Positions 26,595 through 34,489 of a DNA stretch of 64,000 nucleotides are shown here, piece by piece. Position 1 is the stretch's first letter; the number at the start of each line of letters is the position of its first letter. The stretch is from CAYPTY01 sp964413935 (lineage in GTDB: Bacteria; Bacteroidota; Rhodothermia; Balneolales; Balneolaceae). The stretch spans positions 1-64,000 of the forward strand of contig CAYPTY010000005.1 of assembly GCA_964413935.1 (NCBI GenBank), in the 5' to 3' direction. The position numbers and the translations under genes are program-made. A model generated the notes under the pieces. The model searched no databases. It worked only from the letters and a program-made list of their open reading frames with translations, and was not told the DNA's origin.

Positions 26595-27206
26595 TTACTT
26601 AACCCGTTTGATGGTACAGCCCAAAGCCCTTGTCTCCGGTTTCAGGATTGTACTGCCGGCAACCAATGCATCGATGGCGTCGTTCAGGTAATCTTCTTCC
26701 ACATCATCGGCTGAATTGGCATTATCATCGATAGCTCCTTTATATACCAGTTTCATATCGGCATCGAAAAGGAATACATCCGGTGTGCGGGTTGCCCCGA
26801 AGGCATCGGCCAGCATATGATCTTTATCCATCGCATAATAAAATTCGTAGGCCATTTTCTTGGCACGGGCTTTCATATCATCCATGGATTCGCCCCGGTT
26901 CCGGATATTTTCGTTCGGATTCAGTGTGATCATGCCAATGCCGGCGCTGAGCGCTTTTCTCGCAACCGGATTGTAACGATCCTCCCATTTTGAAACCCAC
27001 GGACAGGTATTACAGGTAAATATTACCAGGAGTCCATTGTCACCGGCTACTTCGGAAAGAGTAAGTACCTTACCGGATACATCTTCGACCTGATGATCCA
27101 TCATCGGGAGCTCATCGCCTATTGCAAGCTGATTCTGTGCCATCGCAGTGAACCCAAAAATCAGGCTCAGAACCAAGGTAAATGCAGTTTTCTTTATGTT
27201 TTTCAT
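26595..27206 (-). CDS. secreted thioredoxin-fold protein (redoxin/AhpC-TSA-like)
   Basis: The 203-residue protein has a signal peptide (about 1-23, ending near AMAQ). The thioredoxin-fold domain contains CNTCPW (CXXC at about 72-75), and MITLNPNENIRNRGESMDDM matches the thioredoxin-like family of Bacteroidota that reads F(T/V)CN(H/T)CP. A cis-Pro region (GATRTPDVFLFD) is present. It probably works as a periplasmic disulfide reductase or peroxidase-like protein. It stands alone, with a terminator behind it. Confidence 0.85.
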   Translation of the reverse strand: MKNIKKTAFTLVLSLIFGFTAMAQNQLAIGDELPMMDHQVEDVSGKVLTLSEVAGDNGLLVIFTCNTCPWVSKWEDRYNPVARKALSAGIGMITLNPNENIRNRGESMDDMKARAKKMAYEFYYAMDKDHMLADAFGATRTPDVFLFDADMKLVYKGAIDDNANSADDVEEDYLNDAIDALVAGSTILKPETRALGCTIKRVK

Positions 27207-27294
27207 AATCTGTCTCTCAGTAATTGTTAATGTCCTCTTTGCATGATACTAAACAGGGTTTTCTATTTCTACCTGATGGCCTAAAAACCCAGAT

Positions 27295-27798
27295 TTAATT
27301 TTCTAAGGCCTTAAGCAGCTGTTGCTCAAACTGTTCATATTCCGCTTTACCTTCCCACTGTGCTATCCTGTTTCCCTCCCGGTCTAGCACCAGGGTAAAA
27401 GGCAAAGCACCGGTCCATTCTTCGGAAACCACCGGAATAAAATCATTGTCTCTTCCGGTTTTATAGTAGGTTTCAAAATCCACGCCCTGATTGATAAGAA
27501 AGGTAACTGCTTCTGCCCTCGCTTCTTCAAAATCCGCGTTGATGAGCAGCAGGTTGAAATCATCTCCATATTCTTCGTGCAATTTCATCAGATAGGGAAA
27601 TTCTTCAATGCAGGGAGCGCACCAGGTGGCCCACACATTAATCATCACCGCTTTATTTTCATTGGAGCGCTTTATTACTTCCTGAATGCTTTTTTCATCT
27701 ACATCCACCAGCAGCTCAGCCGGTTTTTTATCAGCCGAACATGAACTGATCAGCAGTAGTATGAGAATGAATATCCATTTATGGAGAAAGTTCTTCAT
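27295..27798 (-). CDS. TlpA-like thioredoxin-fold lipoprotein
   Basis: This 167-residue lipoprotein (lipobox LISSCSA, Cys20) has a TlpA/ResA-type thioredoxin domain with active site WCAPC at about 62-66 and the cis-Pro region ALPFTLVLDREG. Such proteins reduce apocytochromes or other periplasmic disulfides. It is the last gene of the five-gene minus run and overlaps the 3' end of the alkyltransferase-like gene by 20 nt. No cytochrome maturation genes are nearby. Confidence 0.88.
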   Translation of the reverse strand: MKNFLHKWIFILILLLISSCSADKKPAELLVDVDEKSIQEVIKRSNENKAVMINVWATWCAPCIEEFPYLMKLHEEYGDDFNLLLINADFEEARAEAVTFLINQGVDFETYYKTGRDNDFIPVVSEEWTGALPFTLVLDREGNRIAQWEGKAEYEQFEQQLLKALEN

Positions 27799-28114
27799 TG
27801 GGATCCCAGAAATGTTTGTTCATGTCAACCTGATACTCCTCAACAAATTCAACCCCCTCCTGTTGCAATCGTTCACGCATGGTGTCGCCCTCAAAATAAT
27901 GCCTGCCCGTAAGCTGCCCGAGCCTGTTTATAACCCGGTGTGCGGGAATTGTGGCTGACAAGGGAGAATGATGACAGTTATTCATTGCATAGCCTACCAT
28001 ACGGGCACCCGATTTAACTCCCAGATAGCCAGCAATGGCACCATAGGTGGTAACCCTGCCGGTCGGCACCTGTCTGACCACCTCATATACCCGTTCATAA
28101 AAATCAGAACTCAT
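27779..28114 (-). CDS. alkyltransferase-like protein (MGMT family, no acceptor Cys)
   Basis: This 111-residue protein has the C-terminal DNA-binding domain fold of O6-methylguanine-DNA methyltransferase. Family marks are QVPTGRVTTYGAIAGYLG and the helix-turn-helix ARMVGYAMNNC. The active-site motif that reads PCHRV in the methyltransferase reads PAHRVI here, so the alkyl-acceptor Cys is Ala. That makes it an alkyltransferase-like (ATL) protein, which binds damaged bases and hands them to nucleotide excision repair. It overlaps the DUF2520 gene by 1 nt and TlpA by 20 nt. Confidence 0.9.
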   Translation of the reverse strand: MSSDFYERVYEVVRQVPTGRVTTYGAIAGYLGVKSGARMVGYAMNNCHHSPLSATIPAHRVINRLGQLTGRHYFEGDTMRERLQQEGVEFVEEYQVDMNKHFWDPNEELSP

Positions 28115-28959
28115 CAGCTGAGGATATTTCGGATCTGTTCTGCCAGTTTTTCTTCCATTCTACCCCGATTTTCGGCCATCTGAAGTGCCCGGAGTGAGAG
28201 TAACCGGTAAATTTGATTCAGGTTATCATCCTGCTCCAGCACTTTCAGGTGCTGCTCAACCGTCTTGATATCGCCTCTGGCAACGGGGCCAGTAAGTGCT
28301 TCCTTGCTTCCCTTGGCGCGCAGAGATGAAATGGTCTGACTTAAAAGTTCCAATAGTGCATCCCGACTCTGGCTACCTTCCGCCAGAGAAAGTGCAGCAT
28401 CCGCTAAAGCAACCGTAAGGTTGGAGATCATACTTGCTGCGGTATGAAGCTTCATTTTTTGATCAGCATTCAGCCTGAAGGGTGTTGCACCCAGGTTTTC
28501 AGCTACTTCAGCCAATATCTGGAATGCGGCATCAGATTCACTTTCGATGTCAACATAAACATGGCGGAATGCCTGCGAAGAAGGGTTGCCGCTAAAGGAT
28601 TTGTTAGGATGAAAGCTCGCAATTTCTCCGGATGCAGAAAGACCTGATAATTCGGTTGAAGGCAGCACTCCCGAACAGTGAATAACAATCGGTTCTTTGC
28701 TGAGTACCATCTCCGATAAACGATGAACCGCTTCAGAAATCTGGTCGTCTTTAACGCAAATGAATATGAGATCTGAGTTTATGACTGAAGCTTTATCGGT
28801 GTGATATACCTCTTTTTTCAGTTTTTCGGGAAGGAAGGCTAGAGAGGACTCTGGTCGAATAAATAAGCCTTCAATGCGGTAGCCGGCATGGTGCAGGCTC
28901 AGGGCAAGCGAAGATCCCAGCGAGCCAAGTCCAATAATGGAAACCGTGGGCTTCTGCAT
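28114..28959 (-). CDS. Rossmann-like DUF2520 protein
   Basis: This two-domain protein resembles ketopantoate/pyrroline-5-carboxylate reductase-like proteins. The N-terminal NAD(P) fold (VSIIGLGSLGSSLALSL) is followed by DLIFICVKDDQI and a C-terminal all-alpha DUF2520 domain (SMISNLTVALADAAL). I place the start at ATG 28959, one nucleotide after the stop of the MEMO-like gene, giving 281 residues; an in-frame ATG at 28986 would overlap it. The function of DUF2520 proteins is not established. Confidence 0.8.
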   Translation of the reverse strand: MQKPTVSIIGLGSLGSSLALSLHHAGYRIEGLFIRPESSLAFLPEKLKKEVYHTDKASVINSDLIFICVKDDQISEAVHRLSEMVLSKEPIVIHCSGVLPSTELSGLSASGEIASFHPNKSFSGNPSSQAFRHVYVDIESESDAAFQILAEVAENLGATPFRLNADQKMKLHTAASMISNLTVALADAALSLAEGSQSRDALLELLSQTISSLRAKGSKEALTGPVARGDIKTVEQHLKVLEQDDNLNQIYRLLSLRALQMAENRGRMEEKLAEQIRNILS

Positions 28960-28960
28960 A

Positions 28961-29692
28961 TTAAACCGGGATATTACGGGTGGCAAAACCGGTTATGGAA
29001 GCCGAAGAATCACTCTCAAAAAGTTCGATTTCAAGTCCCCATTCACGGGCTACCATCACACCGGTCATGAAAGCCCGTGCGCCGTTAATTTGCTTATCCC
29101 CACTACTCAGGTAGTGCATAAGCCCTGATTCATTATTCTGAAGTATCATCTCCCTTACCCGATCCAGTTCTTCCTTTTTACCTGCCGGCAGGTCGCAGCA
29201 GATCACAAGCAACATGTTGCGGCTGGAGAGTAAATCCGAAACTACAAAAGCCAGTTCTCTGACGATGGCAGGATCATAATCCCCTATCTGAAGACTTACT
29301 ACATTCAGGTCAGGTATTGCACACTGCATCACAGGAAGCTGTTCATAGAGGCTCATTTCCTTGTGATGTCCTCCATCGTAAATAAAAAAATCATCCTCCT
29401 CATCACAGAATTCATTTCGAAGGCGATCATTCACCGGTACTTTCCCGATCGGAGTTTCATACTCTTCGTGAGATGACATGGCCAGTTTTTTGGCAAGGAT
29501 CTGATTGTGTGACTCCACAATCACCACGCTCTCGTACTGCTGCCCCCGAACCTGAGAATAAACATTGGTAACCTCGAACAGATTCTCCTTACTTACATCG
29601 GTAGGCACAAACAGGATGCGAACGTCTCTGACTTCTTCATCTAAATGGTAATCCAGGAATTCGGTTATTTCTTCTCGGGTGAGGTTGCTCAT
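28961..29692 (-). CDS. degenerate MEMO-family (AmmeMemoRadiSam protein B-like) protein
   Basis: This 243-residue protein aligns with MEMO/AmmeMemoRadiSam protein B: VVIVESHNQIL, then YETPIGKVPVNDRL, GGHHKEMSLYEQLPVMQ, DPAIVRELAFVVSDLL, and a C-terminal ITGFATR. The usual metal ligands are largely changed. The His of VPHAGY is replaced by a region reading VPTDVS, the His of EHSLE-QLP is Met, and SSDLSHY reads CCDLPAG. Only the SH of the first motif remains. Start ATG 29692 lies 1 nt after the upstream stop; an in-frame ATG at 29758 would overlap the phosphopantetheinyl transferase. It is probably a catalytically altered MEMO fold; function unknown. Confidence 0.7.
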   Translation of the reverse strand: MSNLTREEITEFLDYHLDEEVRDVRILFVPTDVSKENLFEVTNVYSQVRGQQYESVVIVESHNQILAKKLAMSSHEEYETPIGKVPVNDRLRNEFCDEEDDFFIYDGGHHKEMSLYEQLPVMQCAIPDLNVVSLQIGDYDPAIVRELAFVVSDLLSSRNMLLVICCDLPAGKKEELDRVREMILQNNESGLMHYLSSGDKQINGARAFMTGVMVAREWGLEIELFESDSSASITGFATRNIPV

Positions 29693-29693
29693 T

Positions 29694-30305
29694 TCAGAAG
29701 GCCAGTGATATGTAGTGATCTTTGTGTTCGAAAGTACAAAATTCACAATTTGTATCATCGCTGAAATGAAGTCTGCCGGGGTTTATTTCCGATGCGATGC
29801 TGACATGTTTAAGGCCGGATCTGAGTCCGGTACCTTTCAGTTTGAGTGCAGCTTCCTTGATGGTCCAGACCCGGATAAGCGGCATCTCGGGATGTTCCCC
29901 CTCTGCCAGCATCCGTTCTTTCAGGTTATCTGGTAATTCGCGGTCTTTGGATTCAATATCCACCCCAATGGCCTGCTTCCAGCTGAGGGCGCAGAGCATG
30001 TATTTACCGGTGTGTGAAAAGCTCAGCCAAACTCTCTCGCTATTGACCTCCCCCCAGGGCCTGCCCATTTCGTCTTTGTTGGTATCGGCGGCGGTTTCAT
30101 CCCATCCCAGTCTGTGGATCATATCCCGAAAGAGTTTGCGTCCGGTAATAAACTCTTCCCTCCGCTCCGGATTATTCATTTTATCCAGCTCTGCTCTTTC
30201 GGGCTCACTTAAAAAATCCTGATCGATGGTCGCTTCAATGGTTTGAAGGGCCAGATGAACGCCTTCAGGCAGGCATGGAATGTCGTCTCTTGTGAAAAGG
30301 ATCAA
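29694..30305 (-). CDS. 4'-phosphopantetheinyl transferase (Sfp-like)
   Basis: This 203-residue Sfp-type enzyme attaches the phosphopantetheine arm to carrier proteins. Motifs are LSFSHTGKYMLCALS, the magnesium-binding IGVDIES, and WTIKEAALKLKGTGL (WTxKEAxxK). It is first in the five-gene minus-strand run ending at tlpA. No polyketide or peptide synthetase is nearby, so it may serve acyl-carrier protein or a distant gene cluster. Confidence 0.9.
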   Translation of the reverse strand: MILFTRDDIPCLPEGVHLALQTIEATIDQDFLSEPERAELDKMNNPERREEFITGRKLFRDMIHRLGWDETAADTNKDEMGRPWGEVNSERVWLSFSHTGKYMLCALSWKQAIGVDIESKDRELPDNLKERMLAEGEHPEMPLIRVWTIKEAALKLKGTGLRSGLKHVSIASEINPGRLHFSDDTNCEFCTFEHKDHYISLAF

Positions 30306-30397
30306 AATTGTTCCTGTATTGGTTCTTATACTTTACAACATTTACCAATATATGTGGTATTTTTCGTGATTATAAATATTTCAATCAATCATCATAA

Positions 30398-31927
30398 ATG
30401 AGCACTACAGACCTGAATTTGAGCGAACAGGAAGAAATCAGACGGGAAAAACTGGAGGAACTGCAAAAACTGGGTGTTAATCCCTATCCCTACGCTTTTG
30501 AAGTTAGCTATACTTCTGAGGGCATCAAGGTAGATGAGAGCCTGATCCGGGATGAAGAGCAAAATCCGGATTCTGAAACCGTAAGCATAGCCGGCAGAGT
30601 TATGACCCGTCGCATTATGGGTAAAGCGGCCTTTTTTAACTTGCAGGATAGTGAAGGCACCATTCAGGTTTACATCCGCCGGGATGATATAGGGGCAGAA
30701 AACTACAATACCGTATTCAAAAAACTGGTGGACATCGGTGATATTGTTGGAATTAAAGGTTTTGTATTCCGAACCCGCACCGGCGAACTGACTGTTCATG
30801 CAGAGCATTTCGAACTGCTCTCCAAAGGACTTCGTCCTATTCCTATCGCCAAAGAAGTGGAAAATGAAGATGGGGAAAAAGTTACGTACGATGCTTTTTC
30901 AGACAAAGAACAGCGCTATCGACAGCGTTATGTTGACTTGATTGTAAATCCTGAGGTACGTGAAGCCTTCCGGAAGCGTACCCGAATGGTTCAGGTAATG
31001 CGCAATGTGATGAATGAGGCCAGTTACCTGGAAGTGGAAACCCCGATTTTGCAGCCGGTGTACGGTGGTGCAGCAGCCAGGCCATTCGTTACCCATCACA
31101 ACACCCTGGATATGAAACTGTATCTGCGAATCGCCAATGAGCTGTATCTCAAGCGCTTAATTGTGGGTGGTTTTAACGGGGTTTATGAATTTTCTAAAGA
31201 TTTCAGGAACGAGGGTTTATCCCGCTTCCACAATCCGGAATTCACTCAGGTTGAGCTGTATGTGGCGTATAAGGACTACAACTGGATGATGGACTTTACC
31301 GAGCATATGGTTGAGCAGGTAGCCCTGGATCTGCATGGATCAACCAACGTGAAGGTTGGTGATCACGAAATCGACTTTAAAGCACCCTGGCCGCGGATTC
31401 CCCTCTTTGAAGCCATCGAAAAAGAAACCGGCAAGGATCTTTACGGCAAAAGTCTCGAAGAGCTGCAGGCGGCTGCAAAAGAGCTTCATGTAGATATTGA
31501 TGAATCCTTCGGCAGCGGTAAAATCATTGATGAAATTTTTGGTGAAAAGGTAGAACCCAAGCTCATTCAGCCTACCTTCATTATCGATTATCCAGTGGAG
31601 ATGAGTCCGCTTACCAAAAAACACCGATCCAAAGAAGGGCTGGTGGAGCGTTTTGAGGTAATCTGCAATGGCAAGGAAATTGCAAATGCCTATTCTGAGC
31701 TCAATGATCCGGTAGATCAGCGTGAGCGATTCGAAGAACAGCTGAAACTGCGCGATCTTGGGGATGAGGAAGCCATGGAACTGGATGAAGATTTCATCCG
31801 GGCCCTGGAATATGGTATGCCCCCCACTGCCGGTATAGGAATTGGAATTGATCGACTCAGCATGATAATGACGGATTCTGAATCCATTCGGGATGTCATT
31901 TTCTTCCCTCAGATGAAACCGGAATAG
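30398..31927 (+). CDS. lysS: lysine--tRNA ligase (class II)
   Basis: The 509-residue enzyme has an N-terminal OB-fold anticodon-binding domain (about 60-150, VSIAGRVMTRRIMGKAAF). The class II catalytic core follows, with motif 1 (VRNVM...YLEVETPIL), motif 2 (FRNEGLSRFHNPEFTQVE), and motif 3 (GIGIGIDRLSMIM). It follows the usual bacterial length. The permease gene begins 7 bp after its stop, so they are likely co-transcribed, but they are functionally unrelated. Confidence 0.97.
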   Translation: MSTTDLNLSEQEEIRREKLEELQKLGVNPYPYAFEVSYTSEGIKVDESLIRDEEQNPDSETVSIAGRVMTRRIMGKAAFFNLQDSEGTIQVYIRRDDIGAENYNTVFKKLVDIGDIVGIKGFVFRTRTGELTVHAEHFELLSKGLRPIPIAKEVENEDGEKVTYDAFSDKEQRYRQRYVDLIVNPEVREAFRKRTRMVQVMRNVMNEASYLEVETPILQPVYGGAAARPFVTHHNTLDMKLYLRIANELYLKRLIVGGFNGVYEFSKDFRNEGLSRFHNPEFTQVELYVAYKDYNWMMDFTEHMVEQVALDLHGSTNVKVGDHEIDFKAPWPRIPLFEAIEKETGKDLYGKSLEELQAAAKELHVDIDESFGSGKIIDEIFGEKVEPKLIQPTFIIDYPVEMSPLTKKHRSKEGLVERFEVICNGKEIANAYSELNDPVDQRERFEEQLKLRDLGDEEAMELDEDFIRALEYGMPPTAGIGIGIDRLSMIMTDSESIRDVIFFPQMKPE

Positions 31928-31934
31928 GAAGAGC

Positions 31935-33164
31935 ATGGGGTTTGAGTGGTTCATAGCCCGCCGGTATTTCGGCAGTAAAAGAAAGGGATCGGGCTTTCTT
32001 TCCTTTATAAAATATATGTCGATTGCCGGTGTAGCCATCGGGTCGGCCGGACTGCTCATTGCGCTTTCTATCGTACACGGTTTTAAATCCGTCATAAACC
32101 AGAAAATTCTGGGTTTTGCACCCCAGATAACGGTTACCTCCTTCACCAATGCTCCGATTTACCGGGCCGATACCCTGAACACCTATCTTGAACGCTTCCC
32201 TGAAATTGAGCAAAGTCAAGTCGTTACTCAGGGTCAGGTGATGGTTCAGACTAGGGATGAAGTATCCGGTATGGTGCTGAAAGGTGTAGACACAAGTGGT
32301 GATATTACCCGGCTTCGGGAATATATTTCGGTCGGTGATTTTGATCTGGGATCCGAGGGGCGGGACTTTCCCGGTATCATTCTGGGCAGCCGCATTGCCG
32401 AAGATTTAAATGCCGAAATCGGGAATATCATCACAGTTTATACCGTGGATGGTGTACCATCACTGCTGAACTCACCAGAACTGGAACAGTTTGAGTTGAC
32501 CGGTATTTACAAAACAGGCATCGATCAGTTTGACGAAGTGTTTGGCATTGTTGACCGAAGGCATACCCTGGATATATTCGGGCTCAATGAGCAACAGGGG
32601 CACCTGGTCGAAATAAAACTCAATGATTTCACTCAAATTAATGCCTTTGATGGGGACCTTAACGCCGCTCTCTCTTTCCCCTATTATACCCAGACAGTGT
32701 ATGAGCGTTATTCCAATATTTTTGCCTGGGTGGATCTGCAGGAACAGACCATCCCCTTTGTGATCTCCGTTATGGTGATTGTTGCCGCCTTTAATCTGAT
32801 TGGTGCTGTGCTGATGATGGTACTCGAACGCACCAAAGATGTGGGTATTCTAAAAACCATTGGTGCGGGTAATGCTTCTATCCGCAGAATTTTTCTTATC
32901 GAGGGTTTCTTTGTGGCTGTTGCCGGCCTCCTGATCGGAACCGGCCTGTCCATTCTCTTCTACTATCTGCAATCTGAATTCCAGCTTATTCCGCTGAATG
33001 AACAGAATTATTACATGAGCTCAGCCCCGGTTCAACCTCAACCTCTGGATTTCCTGATTGTAGCTTTAGTGACTCTGGCACTATGCAGTCTGGCTGCCTG
33101 GATACCTGCCCGCATTGCAGCCAAGCTGAATCCGCTGAGGGTTATTTCTTACGGAAAGACCTGA
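31935..33164 (+). CDS. LolC/LolE-type lipoprotein-releasing permease
   Basis: The 409-residue protein has the MacB/LolCE layout: one membrane helix near the N-terminus (about 26-47, after the basic KRKGSG), a large periplasmic domain (50-270), then three C-terminal helices. FtsX-like elements are TKDVGILKTIGAGNASIRRIF and LNPLRVISYGKT. It should work with a LolD ATPase to move outer-membrane lipoproteins from the inner membrane, consistent with the many lipoproteins in the window. No ATPase gene is adjacent. It converges on ald with a 14-bp gap. Confidence 0.88.
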   Translation: MGFEWFIARRYFGSKRKGSGFLSFIKYMSIAGVAIGSAGLLIALSIVHGFKSVINQKILGFAPQITVTSFTNAPIYRADTLNTYLERFPEIEQSQVVTQGQVMVQTRDEVSGMVLKGVDTSGDITRLREYISVGDFDLGSEGRDFPGIILGSRIAEDLNAEIGNIITVYTVDGVPSLLNSPELEQFELTGIYKTGIDQFDEVFGIVDRRHTLDIFGLNEQQGHLVEIKLNDFTQINAFDGDLNAALSFPYYTQTVYERYSNIFAWVDLQEQTIPFVISVMVIVAAFNLIGAVLMMVLERTKDVGILKTIGAGNASIRRIFLIEGFFVAVAGLLIGTGLSILFYYLQSEFQLIPLNEQNYYMSSAPVQPQPLDFLIVALVTLALCSLAAWIPARIAAKLNPLRVISYGKT

Positions 33165-33178
33165 GCCTTATAGCTTTC

Positions 33179-34300
33179 TCACTTCCAGTTAAGCTTATCC
33201 TCAACGGAGGTCCAATCCAGATCGAAAGCAGTGGCCACATCCTCATAAACAATGGTTCCGTCTACGATATTGAGCCCTCGAAGCAATTCCGGATCATCTC
33301 TGAGTGCCAGTTCCCAGCCTTTGTTAGCCAGTGAGATAGCATAAGGCAGGGTTACATTTGTGAGTCCCAGCGTTGAGGTGTGAGGCACGGCTCCAGGCAT
33401 ATTGGCCACGCAGTAATGGACTACATCGTCAATGATATAAATCGGATCATCATGGGTGGTTGCCCTGGCGGTCTCAAAACAGCCTCCCTGATCAATGGCC
33501 ACATCCACCAGTACGGTTCCCGGACGCATTTCTTTGAGCATTTCACGGGTAACCAGATGCGGGGCTTTTGCACCTGGCTTTAATACCGCACCAATGATCA
33601 TATCAACCTGTGGCAGCATTCTGCGGATGTTGGCTTCTGAAGAGAACTGAGTGGTTACATTTTTAGGCATCACATCATCAAGATAGCGTAGCCTTGGCAT
33701 GTTGATGTCCATGATGGTAGTGTTTGCACCCATTCCGGCTGCAATCTTTGCTGCGTTTACACCAACCACACCACCGCCAAGAACCAGCACATTTGCAGGG
33801 GGCACCCCGGGAATACCGCCCATCAGAACACCACGTCCGCCAAACGCTTTCTCAAGATACTTTGCGCCTTCCTGTGCTGCCATGCGTCCGGCAACTTCAC
33901 TCATCGGAATCAGCAGAGGCAGGGAGCGATCGGCCTTTTCAACCGTTTCATAGGCAATGGCAATACATTTTGAGTCAATAACCGCTTTGGTGAGGGCTTC
34001 ATCTGCTGCAAAGTGGAAGTAGGTGAAAATAACCTGCCCCTCTCGCATGCGCGGATATTCCACAGAGATCGGTTCTTTCACTTTCATGATCATCTCAGCG
34101 CGTTGCCAAACTTCTTCCACATCTTCAATAATGGTGGCGCCAGCTTCAATGTACATTTCATCGCTGAAACCGCTTCCAAGTCCGGCACCTTTTTCGATCA
34201 ACACCTCATGACCGTTTCTTTTCATATTCAGGGCTCCGCCAGGAAGCAGGGCTACACGGTTCTCATGTGTCTTGATTTCTTTGGGTACTCCGATGATCAT
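33179..34300 (-). CDS. ald: alanine dehydrogenase
   Basis: It converts L-alanine, NAD+ and water to pyruvate and ammonium. The family start MIIGVPKEIKTHENRVAL is chosen at ATG 34300, giving 373 residues; an upstream in-frame ATG at 34351 would add 17 non-family residues. The substrate-binding Lys (VKEPISVEYP) and His (FTYFHFA) are present, together with the nucleotide fold VLGGGVVGVNAAKIAAGMGA. A TAnnTTTG box lies 49 bp upstream of the start. Confidence 0.96.
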   Translation of the reverse strand: MIIGVPKEIKTHENRVALLPGGALNMKRNGHEVLIEKGAGLGSGFSDEMYIEAGATIIEDVEEVWQRAEMIMKVKEPISVEYPRMREGQVIFTYFHFAADEALTKAVIDSKCIAIAYETVEKADRSLPLLIPMSEVAGRMAAQEGAKYLEKAFGGRGVLMGGIPGVPPANVLVLGGGVVGVNAAKIAAGMGANTTIMDINMPRLRYLDDVMPKNVTTQFSSEANIRRMLPQVDMIIGAVLKPGAKAPHLVTREMLKEMRPGTVLVDVAIDQGGCFETARATTHDDPIYIIDDVVHYCVANMPGAVPHTSTLGLTNVTLPYAISLANKGWELALRDDPELLRGLNIVDGTIVYEDVATAFDLDWTSVEDKLNWK

Positions 34301-34348
34301 AGCGCTACAGTTTGATTGTGAATGGTGTGGTCTGAAAAATTTAGTGCG

Positions 34349-34356
34349 CAAAGGTA
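34349..34356 (-). promoter_or_regulatory. -7 box candidate of ald
   Basis: On the minus strand TACCTTTG matches the Bacteroidota -7 consensus TAnnTTTG exactly. The 5' untranslated region would be about 42 nt. No clear TTG -33 element is seen. Confidence 0.4.
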
Positions 34357-34489
34357 GGCTTTTTTTAAAAAATTAGCGACTCAGAAACGACAAAAAGGTC
34401 TGCATCAGGCATCCTCTTACCTGATTGTAAATTGAGTATTACTTTGCGTATATATGCACTGCTTCGATTTAATTAAACCTATCAGAATT

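Noticed and set aside
31340..32149. 269-codon minus-strand open frame across lysS and the permease
   Set aside because: It spans two well-supported plus-strand genes and their junction.
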